Assembly: GCA_030684755.1 (NCBI GenBank)
Contig: JAUXXN010000598.1
Coordinates: forward strand, 1-5,234
Source of the DNA: Hydrogenophaga sp.
GTDB lineage: Bacteria; Pseudomonadota; Gammaproteobacteria; Burkholderiales; Burkholderiaceae_C
DNA length: 5,234 nt
Direction of reading: 5' to 3'
In this document: in pieces, positions 1-5,234 of the stretch
Position numbering within the stretch: the stretch's first letter is position 1
Layout: each line of letters begins with the position of its first letter
The notes under the pieces: generated by a model
Seen by the model: the letters and a program-made list of their open reading frames with translations, nothing else
Database searches by the model: none
Told to the model about the DNA's origin: nothing
Position numbers and translations under genes: made by a program

Positions 1-1056
1 GCCGTGAGCTACGCCCTGCGCTCGCCGCTGGGGGTGGTCGGCGTGATCTGCCCCTGGAACCTGCCGCTGTTGCTGAGGACCTGGAAGGTCGGCCCGGCCC
101 TGGCCTGCGGCAACACCGTGATCGTCAAGCCTTCTGAAGAAACCCCCGCCACCGCCACGCTGCTGGGCGAGGTGATGAACGCGGTGGGCATCCCGAAAGG
201 CGTGTACCAGGTGCTGCACGGTTTTGGCCCCGGCTCGGCGGGCGAGTTCATCACGAAACACCCCCGCGTCAACGGCATCACCTTCACCGGCGAAACCCGC
301 ACCGGCGAAGCCATCATGGCCGCTGCCGCCAAGGGCGTGCGCCCGGTGTCTTTTGAGCTGGGCGGCAAAAACGCCGGCATTGTGTTTGCCGACGCCGACT
401 TCGACAAAGCCGTGGCCGGCATCACCCGCAGCGCGTTTGAAAACTGCGGCCAGGTCTGCCTGGGCACCGAGCGGGTGTACGTGCAGCGGCCCATCTTTGA
501 CAAGTTCGTGCAGGCCCTCAAAGCCAGCGCAGAAGCGTTGAAGGTCGGCCCATCGGACGAACCGGGTGTGAATCTCGGGCCTTTGATTTCCGCCGAACAC
601 AAAGCCAAGGTGTTGGGCTACTACGCCAAGGCCCAGGCCGAAGGCGCCACGGTGGTCACCGGGGGTGGCGCGCCCACCATGCAAGGCGCATTCGCCAACG
701 GCCACTTTGTGCAGCCCACCATCTGGACCGGCCTGCCCGAGAGCGCCAGCGTGGTCCGCGAAGAAATCTTTGGCCCCTGCTGCCACATCGCCCCGTTCGA
801 CACCGAAGAAGAAGCCATTGGGCTGGCCAACGCCACCGAATACGGCCTGGCCACCACCGTGTGGACCCAAAACCTGGGCACCGCGCACCGCATGGCCGCC
901 GCGATTGAGGTGGGCCTGTGCTGGATCAACAGCTGGTTCCTGCGCGACCTGCGCACCGCGTTTGGCGGCGCCAAAGCCAGCGGCATTGGCCGCGAAGGCG
1001 GCGTGCATTCGCTGGAGTTCTATACGGAATTGCGCAACGTGATGGTGAAGCTGTGA
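1..1056 (+). CDS. dmpC: 2-hydroxymuconic semialdehyde dehydrogenase, 5'-truncated by window edge
   Basis: NAD-dependent aldehyde dehydrogenase that oxidises 2-hydroxymuconic semialdehyde to 2-hydroxymuconate (the enol form of 4-oxalocrotonate), the first step of the oxidative branch of catechol meta-cleavage; cytoplasmic. The reading frame is open from base 1, so the gene starts upstream. About 351 residues are present of the roughly 485 usual for the family, so about 135 N-terminal residues are missing; the GTG at base 4 is an internal Val codon. Counting that codon as residue 1, the superfamily landmarks are in order: CPWN with the catalytic-site Asn19, the NAD-binding KPSE at 42-45, FTGE at 94-97, FELGG with the general-base Glu118, GQVCLG with the nucleophile Cys152, and EEIFGP at 253-258. 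The C-terminal run from SWFLRDLRT to the SLEFYTELRNV tail is typical of DmpC/XylG rather than of generic aldehyde dehydrogenases. No frameshift or missing key residue is seen. The stop overlaps the start of the hydrolase gene. The family call is secure; the exact substrate preference among ring-cleavage semialdehydes is inferred from context. Confidence 0.95.
   Translation, partial: AVSYALRSPLGVVGVICPWNLPLLLRTWKVGPALACGNTVIVKPSEETPATATLLGEVMNAVGIPKGVYQVLHGFGPGSAGEFITKHPRVNGITFTGETRTGEAIMAAAAKGVRPVSFELGGKNAGIVFADADFDKAVAGITRSAFENCGQVCLGTERVYVQRPIFDKFVQALKASAEALKVGPSDEPGVNLGPLISAEHKAKVLGYYAKAQAEGATVVTGGGAPTMQGAFANGHFVQPTIWTGLPESASVVREEIFGPCCHIAPFDTEEEAIGLANATEYGLATTVWTQNLGTAHRMAAAIEVGLCWINSWFLRDLRTAFGGAKASGIGREGGVHSLEFYTELRNVMVKL
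1041..1056 (+). promoter_or_regulatory. Overlapping stop/start junction (GTGA), likely translational coupling
   Basis: The hydrolase start codon GTG (1053-1055) and the dehydrogenase stop TGA (1054-1056) share bases in a GTGA overlap. The only ribosome-binding-like stretch is GGTGAAG (1044-1050), which sits very close to the start. This layout usually means that the downstream gene is translated by ribosomes arriving from the upstream one; this is inferred from layout only. Confidence 0.6.
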
Positions 1057-1916
1057 ACGCCCCGCACAACCCCGAAGTCGCCCGCAGCGTCCGCACCGGC
1101 GCCTTCAACAGCAACGTGCACGACCTCGGCGCCTCCAAGCCCGGCCAGCCGCCGGTGCTGTTCATCCACGGCTCTGGCCCTGGCGTGAGCGCGTGGGCCA
1201 ACTGGCGCCTGGCGATGCCCGTCATCTCGCAAGACCGCCGCGTCATCGCCCCCGACATGGTGGGCTTTGGCTACACCGACCGCCCGGCCAACATCGCCTA
1301 CACCATGGACACCTGGGTGCAGCAAGCGCTGGATCTGCTGGACGCGCTGGAGATTGAACAGGCCGACGTGGTGGGCAACAGCTTTGGCGGTGCGCTCTCG
1401 CTGGCGCTGGCCATCCGCGCACCGCAGCGCGTGCGCCGCCTGGTGCTCATGGGCTCGGTGGGTGTGCCGTTTCCCATCACGCCGGGGCTGGATGCGGTCT
1501 GGGGCTACCAGCCCTCGCTGGAAACCATGAAAGGCCTGCTCGACATCTTTGCCCACAGCCGCGCTTTGGTGACCGACGAGCTGGCGCAATTGCGCTACCA
1601 GGCCAGCGTGCGCCCCGGTTTTCAGGAATCGTTTTCGGCCATGTTCCCCGCCCCGCGCCAAGCTTCAGTGGACGCGATGGCCAGCCCCGAAACCGCCATC
1701 CGCGCCCTGCCCCACGAAACGCTGGTGATCCATGGCCGCGAAGACCAGGTGATTCCGCTGCAAACCTCGCTCACGCTGAGCCAGTGGATTCCCAACAGCC
1801 AGTTGCACGTGTTTGGCCACTGCGGGCACTGGACGCAGATTGAACACGCGGCGCGTTTTGCGCAGCTGGTCGCCAACTTCCTGGCTGAAGCCGACAACAA
1901 CCCTCCACACCCCTGA
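1053..1916 (+). CDS. dmpD: 2-hydroxymuconic semialdehyde hydrolase (alpha/beta hydrolase)
   Basis: C-C bond hydrolase of the meta-cleavage pathway: it cleaves 2-hydroxymuconic semialdehyde, or the ketone formed from 3-substituted catechols, to 2-hydroxypenta-2,4-dienoate plus formate or another short acid. The protein is 287 residues, close to the usual 280-285, with a full alpha/beta-hydrolase fold. HGSGPG at 39-44 forms the oxyanion region, GNSFGG at 108-113 carries the nucleophile Ser110, HGRED at 227-231 supplies Asp231, and CGHW at 257-260 supplies His259. The segment GLDAVWGYQPS (145-155) lies in the lid region and resembles DmpD/XylF. The start is taken as GTG 1053, which overlaps the dehydrogenase stop by 4 bases: the resulting N-terminus MNAPHNPEV matches the family, the frame extends open further upstream only through the dehydrogenase gene, and no later start precedes the conserved first strand. 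There is only a weak purine stretch before the start, so translation is probably coupled to the upstream gene. BphD-type and other MCP hydrolases are related alternatives, but the neighbours favour DmpD. Confidence 0.94.
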   Translation: MNAPHNPEVARSVRTGAFNSNVHDLGASKPGQPPVLFIHGSGPGVSAWANWRLAMPVISQDRRVIAPDMVGFGYTDRPANIAYTMDTWVQQALDLLDALEIEQADVVGNSFGGALSLALAIRAPQRVRRLVLMGSVGVPFPITPGLDAVWGYQPSLETMKGLLDIFAHSRALVTDELAQLRYQASVRPGFQESFSAMFPAPRQASVDAMASPETAIRALPHETLVIHGREDQVIPLQTSLTLSQWIPNSQLHVFGHCGHWTQIEHAARFAQLVANFLAEADNNPPHP

Positions 1917-1920
1917 CACC

Positions 1921-2697
1921 ATGATCTCCATCGACACCCTCGGCGACGAGCTGTACACCGCCTTGCGCGGCCGCCACACCATCGAACCCCTCTCGGACCG
2001 GCACCCCGAGCTGACCATTGAGCAGGCCTACCGCATCCAGGAACGCATGATGCTGCGCCGCCGACAAGACGGCGAGCGCATCGTCGGCAAAAAGATCGGC
2101 GTGACCTCTGCCGCTGTGATGAACATGCTGGGCGTGCACCAGCCCGACTTTGGCTGGCTCACCGACGCCATGATCGTCAACCAGGGCGAGGCCATCGACA
2201 CGTCCACCCTGATCCAGCCCAAGGCCGAGGGCGAAATCGCTTTTCTCTTGAAGCGCGACCTGATGGGGCCGGGCGTGGGCGTGGCCGATGTGCTGGCCGC
2301 CACCGAATGCGTGATGCCCTGCTTTGAGATCGTCGATTCGCGCATCCGCGACTGGAAGATCAAGATCACCGACACCGTGGCCGACAACGCCTCGTGTGGC
2401 GTGTTCGTGCTGGGCGACCGTGCCGTCAGCCCCATGGACATCGACCTGCACACCTGCGGCATGGTGCTGGAGAAAAACGGCGAAATTGTGGCCACCGGCG
2501 CGGGCGCTGCCGCCCTGGGCTCGCCGCTGAACGCCGTGGCCTGGCTGGCCAACACCATGGGCCGCCTGGGCATTGGCCTGAAGGCGGGCGACGTGATCCT
2601 CTCGGGCGCGCTCGCCGCCATGTTCCCCGCGCATAAGGGCGACCACTTCCGCGTGTCCATTGGCGGCCTGGGCGAGTGCTCGGTGCGCTTCAACTGA
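1921..2697 (+). CDS. dmpE: 2-oxopent-4-enoate hydratase (2-hydroxypenta-2,4-dienoate hydratase)
   Basis: Adds water to 2-hydroxypenta-2,4-dienoate, the point where the two branches join, giving 4-hydroxy-2-oxovalerate; a divalent-metal enzyme of the hydratase/decarboxylase (MhpD-like) family. The protein is 258 residues (family about 260) from ATG 1921, 4 bases after the hydrolase stop; the open frame continues upstream, but that part overlaps the hydrolase and lacks family resemblance. Visible landmarks: KKIG at 57-60, PKAEGEIAF at 100-108 with Glu103 and Glu105, and FEIVDSR at 135-141 with Glu136. The spacing of these three Glu residues (2 and 31 apart) is the same as that of the metal ligands known in E. 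coli MhpD (Glu106, Glu108, Glu139). A Gly-rich stretch, GAGAAALG (193-200), and a final IGGLGECSVRF follow. The AEGE form of the metal motif, against VEPE in the next gene, marks this copy as the hydratase rather than the decarboxylase. No clear Shine-Dalgarno sequence precedes the start, which suggests translational coupling. Confidence 0.93.
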   Translation: MISIDTLGDELYTALRGRHTIEPLSDRHPELTIEQAYRIQERMMLRRRQDGERIVGKKIGVTSAAVMNMLGVHQPDFGWLTDAMIVNQGEAIDTSTLIQPKAEGEIAFLLKRDLMGPGVGVADVLAATECVMPCFEIVDSRIRDWKIKITDTVADNASCGVFVLGDRAVSPMDIDLHTCGMVLEKNGEIVATGAGAAALGSPLNAVAWLANTMGRLGIGLKAGDVILSGALAAMFPAHKGDHFRVSIGGLGECSVRFN

Positions 2698-2723
2698 TTT
2701 TCCACCGCTCCAAACCCCACACC

Positions 2724-3512
2724 ATGACCCTCGACACCCCCACCATCGACGCCCTGGCAGAACGGCTGGAAAACTGCCAATTGCAGGTGCACGACACGCA
2801 CAAAATCACCGACGACTTTCCCGGCATGGACTGGGAAGACGCCTACGCCATCCAGGCCGCCATTCTGGCGCGCAAACTCGCACGCGGGCAGCGCCTCATG
2901 GGCCTCAAGGCGGGGCTCACCTCGTTTGCCAAGATGAAGCAAATGGGGGTCAATTCCCCGGTGTTTGGCTTCATGACCGACGACTACGCCGTGCCCCACG
3001 GCGGTGAAGCCAAGATGGCCGAACTGATCCACCCCAAGGTGGAGCCAGAAATTGCCTTTGTCACCAAAAAAGCCTTGCGCGGCCCGGGTTGCCACATTGG
3101 CACGGTGCTCGACGCCACCGACTTCGTGTTGCCCGGCATCGAAGTGATCGACAGCCGCTACCGCGACTTCAAGTTCGACCTGAAAAGCGTCATCGCCGAC
3201 AACACCTCGGCCGCACGCTTCGTGGTCGGCGGCAGCCCGGCGCGTGTGAGCGGCCTGGACCTGCGCACCGTGGGCATCGTGCTGGAAAAGAACGGACTGC
3301 CGGTGGCCTTTGGCGCGGGCGCAGCCGTGCTCGGGCACCCCGCCACGGCCATTGCGATGCTGGCCAACCACCTGGGCGCACGCGGACAAGAAATTCCGGC
3401 GGGCACGCTGATTCTCTCGGGCGGCATCACCGAAGCGGTGGCGGTGGCGGCGGGCGACCACGTGAGCCTGCGCGTGCAAGGCATGGGCAGCACCAGCCTG
3501 CGTTTCATCTGA
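2724..3512 (+). CDS. dmpH: 4-oxalocrotonate decarboxylase (2-oxo-3-hexenedioate decarboxylase)
   Basis: Metal-dependent decarboxylation of 2-oxo-3-hexenedioate (the keto tautomer made by the tautomerase) to 2-hydroxypenta-2,4-dienoate, the last step of the oxidative branch. The protein is 262 residues (family about 264) from ATG 2724, 26 bases after the hydratase stop. It is a paralogue of the hydratase, with the same fold landmarks: GLKAGLTS at 60-67, HPKVEPEIAF at 103-112 with Glu107 and Glu109, and GIEVIDSRYRDFKF from 138 with Glu140. The Glu spacing of 2 and 31 is kept, so the metal site looks intact. Further matches are VIADNTSAA (156-164), GAGAAVLG (197-204), LSGG (231-234) and a C-terminal SLRFI. 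The VEPE motif and the SRYRDFKF stretch fit DmpH/XylI better than DmpE/XylJ. In the TOL system decarboxylase and hydratase are known to form a complex, so adjacency is meaningful. The bases before the start are C/A-rich without a recognisable Shine-Dalgarno sequence. Calling it decarboxylase rather than a second hydratase rests on motifs plus the adjacent tautomerase gene. Confidence 0.92.
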   Translation: MTLDTPTIDALAERLENCQLQVHDTHKITDDFPGMDWEDAYAIQAAILARKLARGQRLMGLKAGLTSFAKMKQMGVNSPVFGFMTDDYAVPHGGEAKMAELIHPKVEPEIAFVTKKALRGPGCHIGTVLDATDFVLPGIEVIDSRYRDFKFDLKSVIADNTSAARFVVGGSPARVSGLDLRTVGIVLEKNGLPVAFGAGAAVLGHPATAIAMLANHLGARGQEIPAGTLILSGGITEAVAVAAGDHVSLRVQGMGSTSLRFI

Positions 3513-3518
3513 CTTTTT

Positions 3519-3524
3519 AAGGAG
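3519..3524 (+). promoter_or_regulatory. Strong Shine-Dalgarno site for the tautomerase gene
   Basis: AAGGAG lies 10 bases before ATG 3535 and follows a run of five T in the 22-base gap after the decarboxylase stop. It is one of only two near-consensus ribosome binding sites in the window, and it fixes the start so that Pro follows the initiator Met, as the enzyme requires. Confidence 0.85.
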
Positions 3525-3534
3525 CATTTCACCC

Positions 3535-3726
3535 ATGCCATTCGCACAGATTTACATGATCGAAGGCCGCACCGAAGACATGAAACGCGCCGTGATCGAA
3601 AAGGTCAGCGCCGCGCTGGTGGAGGCCACCCACGCACCGAAAGAAACGGTGCGCGTCTGGATCACCGAAGTGCCCAAAACCAACTGGGGCATTGCCGGGC
3701 AGACCGCCAAAGACCTCGGACGCTGA
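3535..3726 (+). CDS. dmpI: 4-oxalocrotonate tautomerase (2-hydroxymuconate tautomerase)
   Basis: Converts 2-hydroxymuconate to 2-oxo-3-hexenedioate, linking the dehydrogenase and the decarboxylase in the oxidative branch. The gene encodes 63 residues; removal of the initiator Met would leave 62, the classic size of the subunits that form the 4-OT hexamer. Numbering from the mature N-terminus, the catalytic base Pro1, Arg11 (in IEGR) and Arg39 (in VRVWITE) are all present. Position 50, Phe in the Pseudomonas XylH and DmpI enzymes, is Trp here (KTNWGIAG). An aromatic, hydrophobic residue is therefore kept at the site known to shield Pro1, so activity is expected. The C-terminal part, [10 protein letters not shown], differs from the GGEXASKVRR-like end of the Pseudomonas proteins. 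The start is secure because of a good ribosome binding site and the need for Pro at position 2 of the nascent chain. Because 4-OT relatives include other small tautomerases, the specific role relies partly on the flanking dmp-type genes. Confidence 0.93.
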   Translation: MPFAQIYMIEGRTEDMKRAVIEKVSAALVEATHAPKETVRVWITEVPKTNWGIAGQTAKDLGR

Positions 3727-3746
3727 ACACCAAGAAAGCCACCAAC

Positions 3747-4673
3747 ATGACCCAGAGAAAAATCAAATGCGCCCTGATCGGGCCAGGCAACATCGGCACC
3801 GACCTGCTGGCCAAGCTGCAACGCAGCCCGGTGCTGGAGCCGGTGTGGATGGTCGGCATCGACCCGAATTCCGACGGCTTGAAGCGTGCCCGTGAGATGG
3901 GCATCAAAACCACCGCCGAGGGTGTGGATGGGCTGATCCCGCACATGAAGGCCGACGGCGTGCAGATCGTGTTTGACGCCACCAGCGCCTATGTGCACGC
4001 CGAAAACTCGCGCAAGGTCAACGAGCAAGGCGCGATGATGATCGACCTCACGCCCGCCGCCATCGGGCCTTATTGCGTGCCGCCGGTCAACCTGAAACAG
4101 CATGTGGGCCAGCGCGAAATGAACGTCAACATGGTCACCTGCGGCGGGCAGGCCACCATCCCCATGGTGTTCGCGGTCAGCCGCGTGCAGCCGGTCGCCT
4201 ACGGCGAAATCGTCGCCACCGTGTCCAGCAAATCGGTCGGCCCCGGCACGCGCAAAAACATCGACGAGTTCACCCGCACCACGGCGGGCGCGGTCGAAAA
4301 AGTGGGCGGTGCCAAGAAGGGCAAGGCCATCATCGTCATCAACCCCGCCGAGCCGCCGCTGATCATGCGCGACACGGTGCACTGTCTGGTGGACGAAGCT
4401 GCGGGCGCGCCCGACCAGGCCGCGATCACGCAGTCGGTGCACGACATGATTAAAGAGGTGCAAAAGTACGTGCCAGGCTACCGGCTGGTCAATGGCCCGG
4501 TGTTCGACGGCCAGCGCGTGAGCGTGTTCATGGAGGTGGAGGGCCTGGGCGACTACCTGCCCAAATACGCGGGCAATCTGGACATCATGACCGCCGCCGC
4601 CGCGCGCACCGCCGAGATGTTTGCCGAAGAAATATTGAACGGCTCGCTGCAACTCGACGCCGTCACCGCCTGA
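3747..4673 (+). CDS. dmpF: Acetaldehyde dehydrogenase (acylating)
   Basis: NAD- and CoA-dependent oxidation of acetaldehyde to acetyl-CoA, the final step of the pathway; in this family it works in a complex with the aldolase encoded next door, which passes acetaldehyde through an internal channel (known for DmpFG and BphIJ). The protein is 308 residues (family about 305-312). The N-terminal Rossmann domain starts with the dinucleotide loop GPGNIG at 12-17, followed by VGIDPNSDG (36-44) and FDATSA (76-81). The catalytic domain opens with MVTCGGQAT, in which Cys132 is the thioester-forming nucleophile, at the same number as in DmpF. INPAEPP (198-204) and MRDT with Asp209 match the family, as does the C-terminal [16 protein letters not shown] region. 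ATG 3747 lies 20 bases after the tautomerase stop, with only a weak purine stretch (AAGAAAG, 3732-3738) ahead of it; the N-terminus begins directly before the first Rossmann strand, as expected. No missing key residue is seen. Confidence 0.96.
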   Translation: MTQRKIKCALIGPGNIGTDLLAKLQRSPVLEPVWMVGIDPNSDGLKRAREMGIKTTAEGVDGLIPHMKADGVQIVFDATSAYVHAENSRKVNEQGAMMIDLTPAAIGPYCVPPVNLKQHVGQREMNVNMVTCGGQATIPMVFAVSRVQPVAYGEIVATVSSKSVGPGTRKNIDEFTRTTAGAVEKVGGAKKGKAIIVINPAEPPLIMRDTVHCLVDEAAGAPDQAAITQSVHDMIKEVQKYVPGYRLVNGPVFDGQRVSVFMEVEGLGDYLPKYAGNLDIMTAAAARTAEMFAEEILNGSLQLDAVTA

Positions 4674-4678
4674 AGGAG
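4673..4678 (+). promoter_or_regulatory. Shine-Dalgarno site for the aldolase gene
   Basis: AAGGAG begins on the last base of the upstream stop codon and lies 6 bases before ATG 4685. It is the second near-consensus site in the window. The overlap with the stop codon should let ribosomes finishing the dehydrogenase restart on the aldolase, which fits two subunits made in equal amounts. Confidence 0.8.
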
Positions 4679-4684
4679 AAGCCC

Positions 4685-5234
4685 ATGAACAAGATCACCC
4701 TGCACGACATGACCCTGCGCGACGGCATGCACCCCAAGCGCCACCTGATGACGCTGGACCAGATGAAAAGCATCGCCTGCGGCCTGGACGCCGCCGGTGT
4801 GCCGCTGATTGAAGTGACCCACGGCGACGGCCTGGGCGGCTCCAGCGTCAATTACGGCTTCCCCGCCCACACCGACGAGGAATACCTGGGCACCGTCATC
4901 CCGCTGATGAAGCAGGCCAAAGTGTCCGCCCTGCTGCTGCCGGGCATCGGCACCGTCGATCATCTGAAAATGGCCCACGGCCTGGGCGTGCACACCATCC
5001 GCGTGGCCACCCACTGCACCGAGGCGGACGTCTCTAAGCAACACATCGAATACGCCCGCGAGCTGGGCATGGACACCGTCGGCTTTTTGATGATGAGCCA
5101 TATGATCGCCCCCGAGCATCTGGCCAAGCAGGCCAAGCTGATGGAGAACTATGGCGCGACCTGCATCTACGTGGTCGATTCCGGCGGTGCGCTGAGCATG
5201 CAGGACGTGCGCGAGCGCTTCCGTGCGGTCAAGG
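4685..5234 (+). CDS. dmpG: 4-hydroxy-2-oxovalerate aldolase, 3'-truncated by window edge
   Basis: Class II, divalent-metal-dependent aldolase that splits 4-hydroxy-2-oxovalerate into pyruvate and acetaldehyde and hands the acetaldehyde to the acylating dehydrogenase encoded just upstream. The window holds 183 complete codons of the roughly 340-345 expected; the frame is still open at base 5234. The TIM-barrel start is recognisable: [11 protein letters not shown] at 6-16 includes the active-site Arg12, the metal-binding Asp13 and the His16 thought to act as catalytic base (Arg17, Asp18 and His21 in DmpG numbering). Further family stretches are [10 protein letters not shown] at 45-54, LLPGIGT at 84-90, [11 protein letters not shown] at 105-115, GFLMMSHM at 133-140 and YVVDSGGAL at 162-170. 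The two metal-binding His residues (200 and 202 in DmpG) and the catalytic Tyr near 291 lie beyond the window and cannot be judged. The related HMG-CoA lyase-like and isopropylmalate synthase families share the RDG motif, but the pairing with the dehydrogenase gene and the THGDGLGG stretch make the aldolase call firm. Confidence 0.95.
   Translation, partial: MNKITLHDMTLRDGMHPKRHLMTLDQMKSIACGLDAAGVPLIEVTHGDGLGGSSVNYGFPAHTDEEYLGTVIPLMKQAKVSALLLPGIGTVDHLKMAHGLGVHTIRVATHCTEADVSKQHIEYARELGMDTVGFLMMSHMIAPEHLAKQAKLMENYGATCIYVVDSGGALSMQDVRERFRAVK

Noticed and set aside
918..1052. Possible N-terminal extension of the hydrolase from a start at 918
   Set aside because: This stretch lies inside the dehydrogenase gene and translates to an Arg-rich sequence unlike any hydrolase; GTG 1053 gives the family-like N-terminus.
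1813..1920. Possible N-terminal extension of the hydratase from 1813
   Set aside because: It overlaps the hydrolase C-terminal coding sequence, including its catalytic His region, and adds 36 residues not found in the family; ATG 1921 gives the usual length.
2676..2723. Possible upstream start of the decarboxylase at 2676
   Set aside because: It would overlap the hydratase end and add 16 residues; ATG 2724 gives a family-like length and N-terminus.
3513..3534. T-run after the decarboxylase stop considered as an intrinsic terminator
   Set aside because: There is no GC-rich hairpin directly before the five T that would be separate from coding sequence, and the run leads straight into a strong ribosome binding site for the next operon gene.
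2028..3536. Very long open frame on the - strand (502 codons) opposite the hydratase and decarboxylase genes
   Set aside because: It spans two well-supported genes on the other strand, reads as His-, Ala- and Gly-rich low-complexity protein with no family resemblance, and is the expected by-product of GC-rich codon use.
3552..4652. Long open frame on the - strand (366 codons) opposite the tautomerase and acetaldehyde dehydrogenase genes
   Set aside because: The composition is His/Val/Gly/Asp-rich in the pattern of an antisense shadow, it has no recognisable motif, and it crosses the boundary between two real genes.
1..5234. Search by eye for mobile elements, inverted repeats, tRNA genes, CRISPR repeats or an unknown system
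   Set aside because: Nearly every base is accounted for by seven recognisable catabolic genes; the gaps are at most 26 bases and show no repeat or structured RNA.

Overview
This window is an ordinary-looking, GC-rich stretch from the middle of a catechol meta-cleavage (lower pathway) operon. All seven genes are on the + strand and are packed almost end to end, with gaps of 4 to 26 bases and one 4-base overlap. The proteins closely match the Dmp/Xyl families known from Pseudomonas phenol and toluene plasmids. The GC-rich codon use, the Trp-containing 4-oxalocrotonate tautomerase and the gene order suggest a betaproteobacterium, perhaps Comamonadaceae (Acidovorax, Hydrogenophaga or Comamonas-like). 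That assignment is inference from general resemblance and was not tested by a search.

Layout: 1-1056, 3' part of 2-hydroxymuconic semialdehyde dehydrogenase (dmpC/xylG type); 1053-1916, 2-hydroxymuconic semialdehyde hydrolase (dmpD/xylF); 1921-2697, 2-oxopent-4-enoate hydratase (dmpE/xylJ); 2724-3512, 4-oxalocrotonate decarboxylase (dmpH/xylI); 3535-3726, 4-oxalocrotonate tautomerase (dmpI/xylH); 3747-4673, acylating acetaldehyde dehydrogenase (dmpF/xylQ); 4685-5234, 5' part of 4-hydroxy-2-oxovalerate aldolase (dmpG/xylK). Both outer genes run off the window.

How they work together: ring cleavage of catechol by an extradiol dioxygenase (not in the window) gives 2-hydroxymuconic semialdehyde. 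Two branches then lead to the same product. The hydrolytic branch uses the hydrolase alone and releases formate, or a carboxylic acid from substituted or ketone substrates. The oxidative branch uses the dehydrogenase, the tautomerase and the decarboxylase in turn. Both give 2-oxopent-4-enoate (2-hydroxypenta-2,4-dienoate), which the hydratase turns into 4-hydroxy-2-oxovalerate. The aldolase splits that into pyruvate and acetaldehyde, and the acylating dehydrogenase turns the acetaldehyde into acetyl-CoA.

No RNA gene, mobile element, CRISPR array, long repeat, promoter or terminator was seen. The longest non-coding stretch is 26 bases. I found no sign of a previously undescribed system. The points most worth a second look are the gene order (C-D-E-H-I-F-G), which places the genes for known partner enzymes side by side, and Trp in place of the Phe50 of the best-studied tautomerases.
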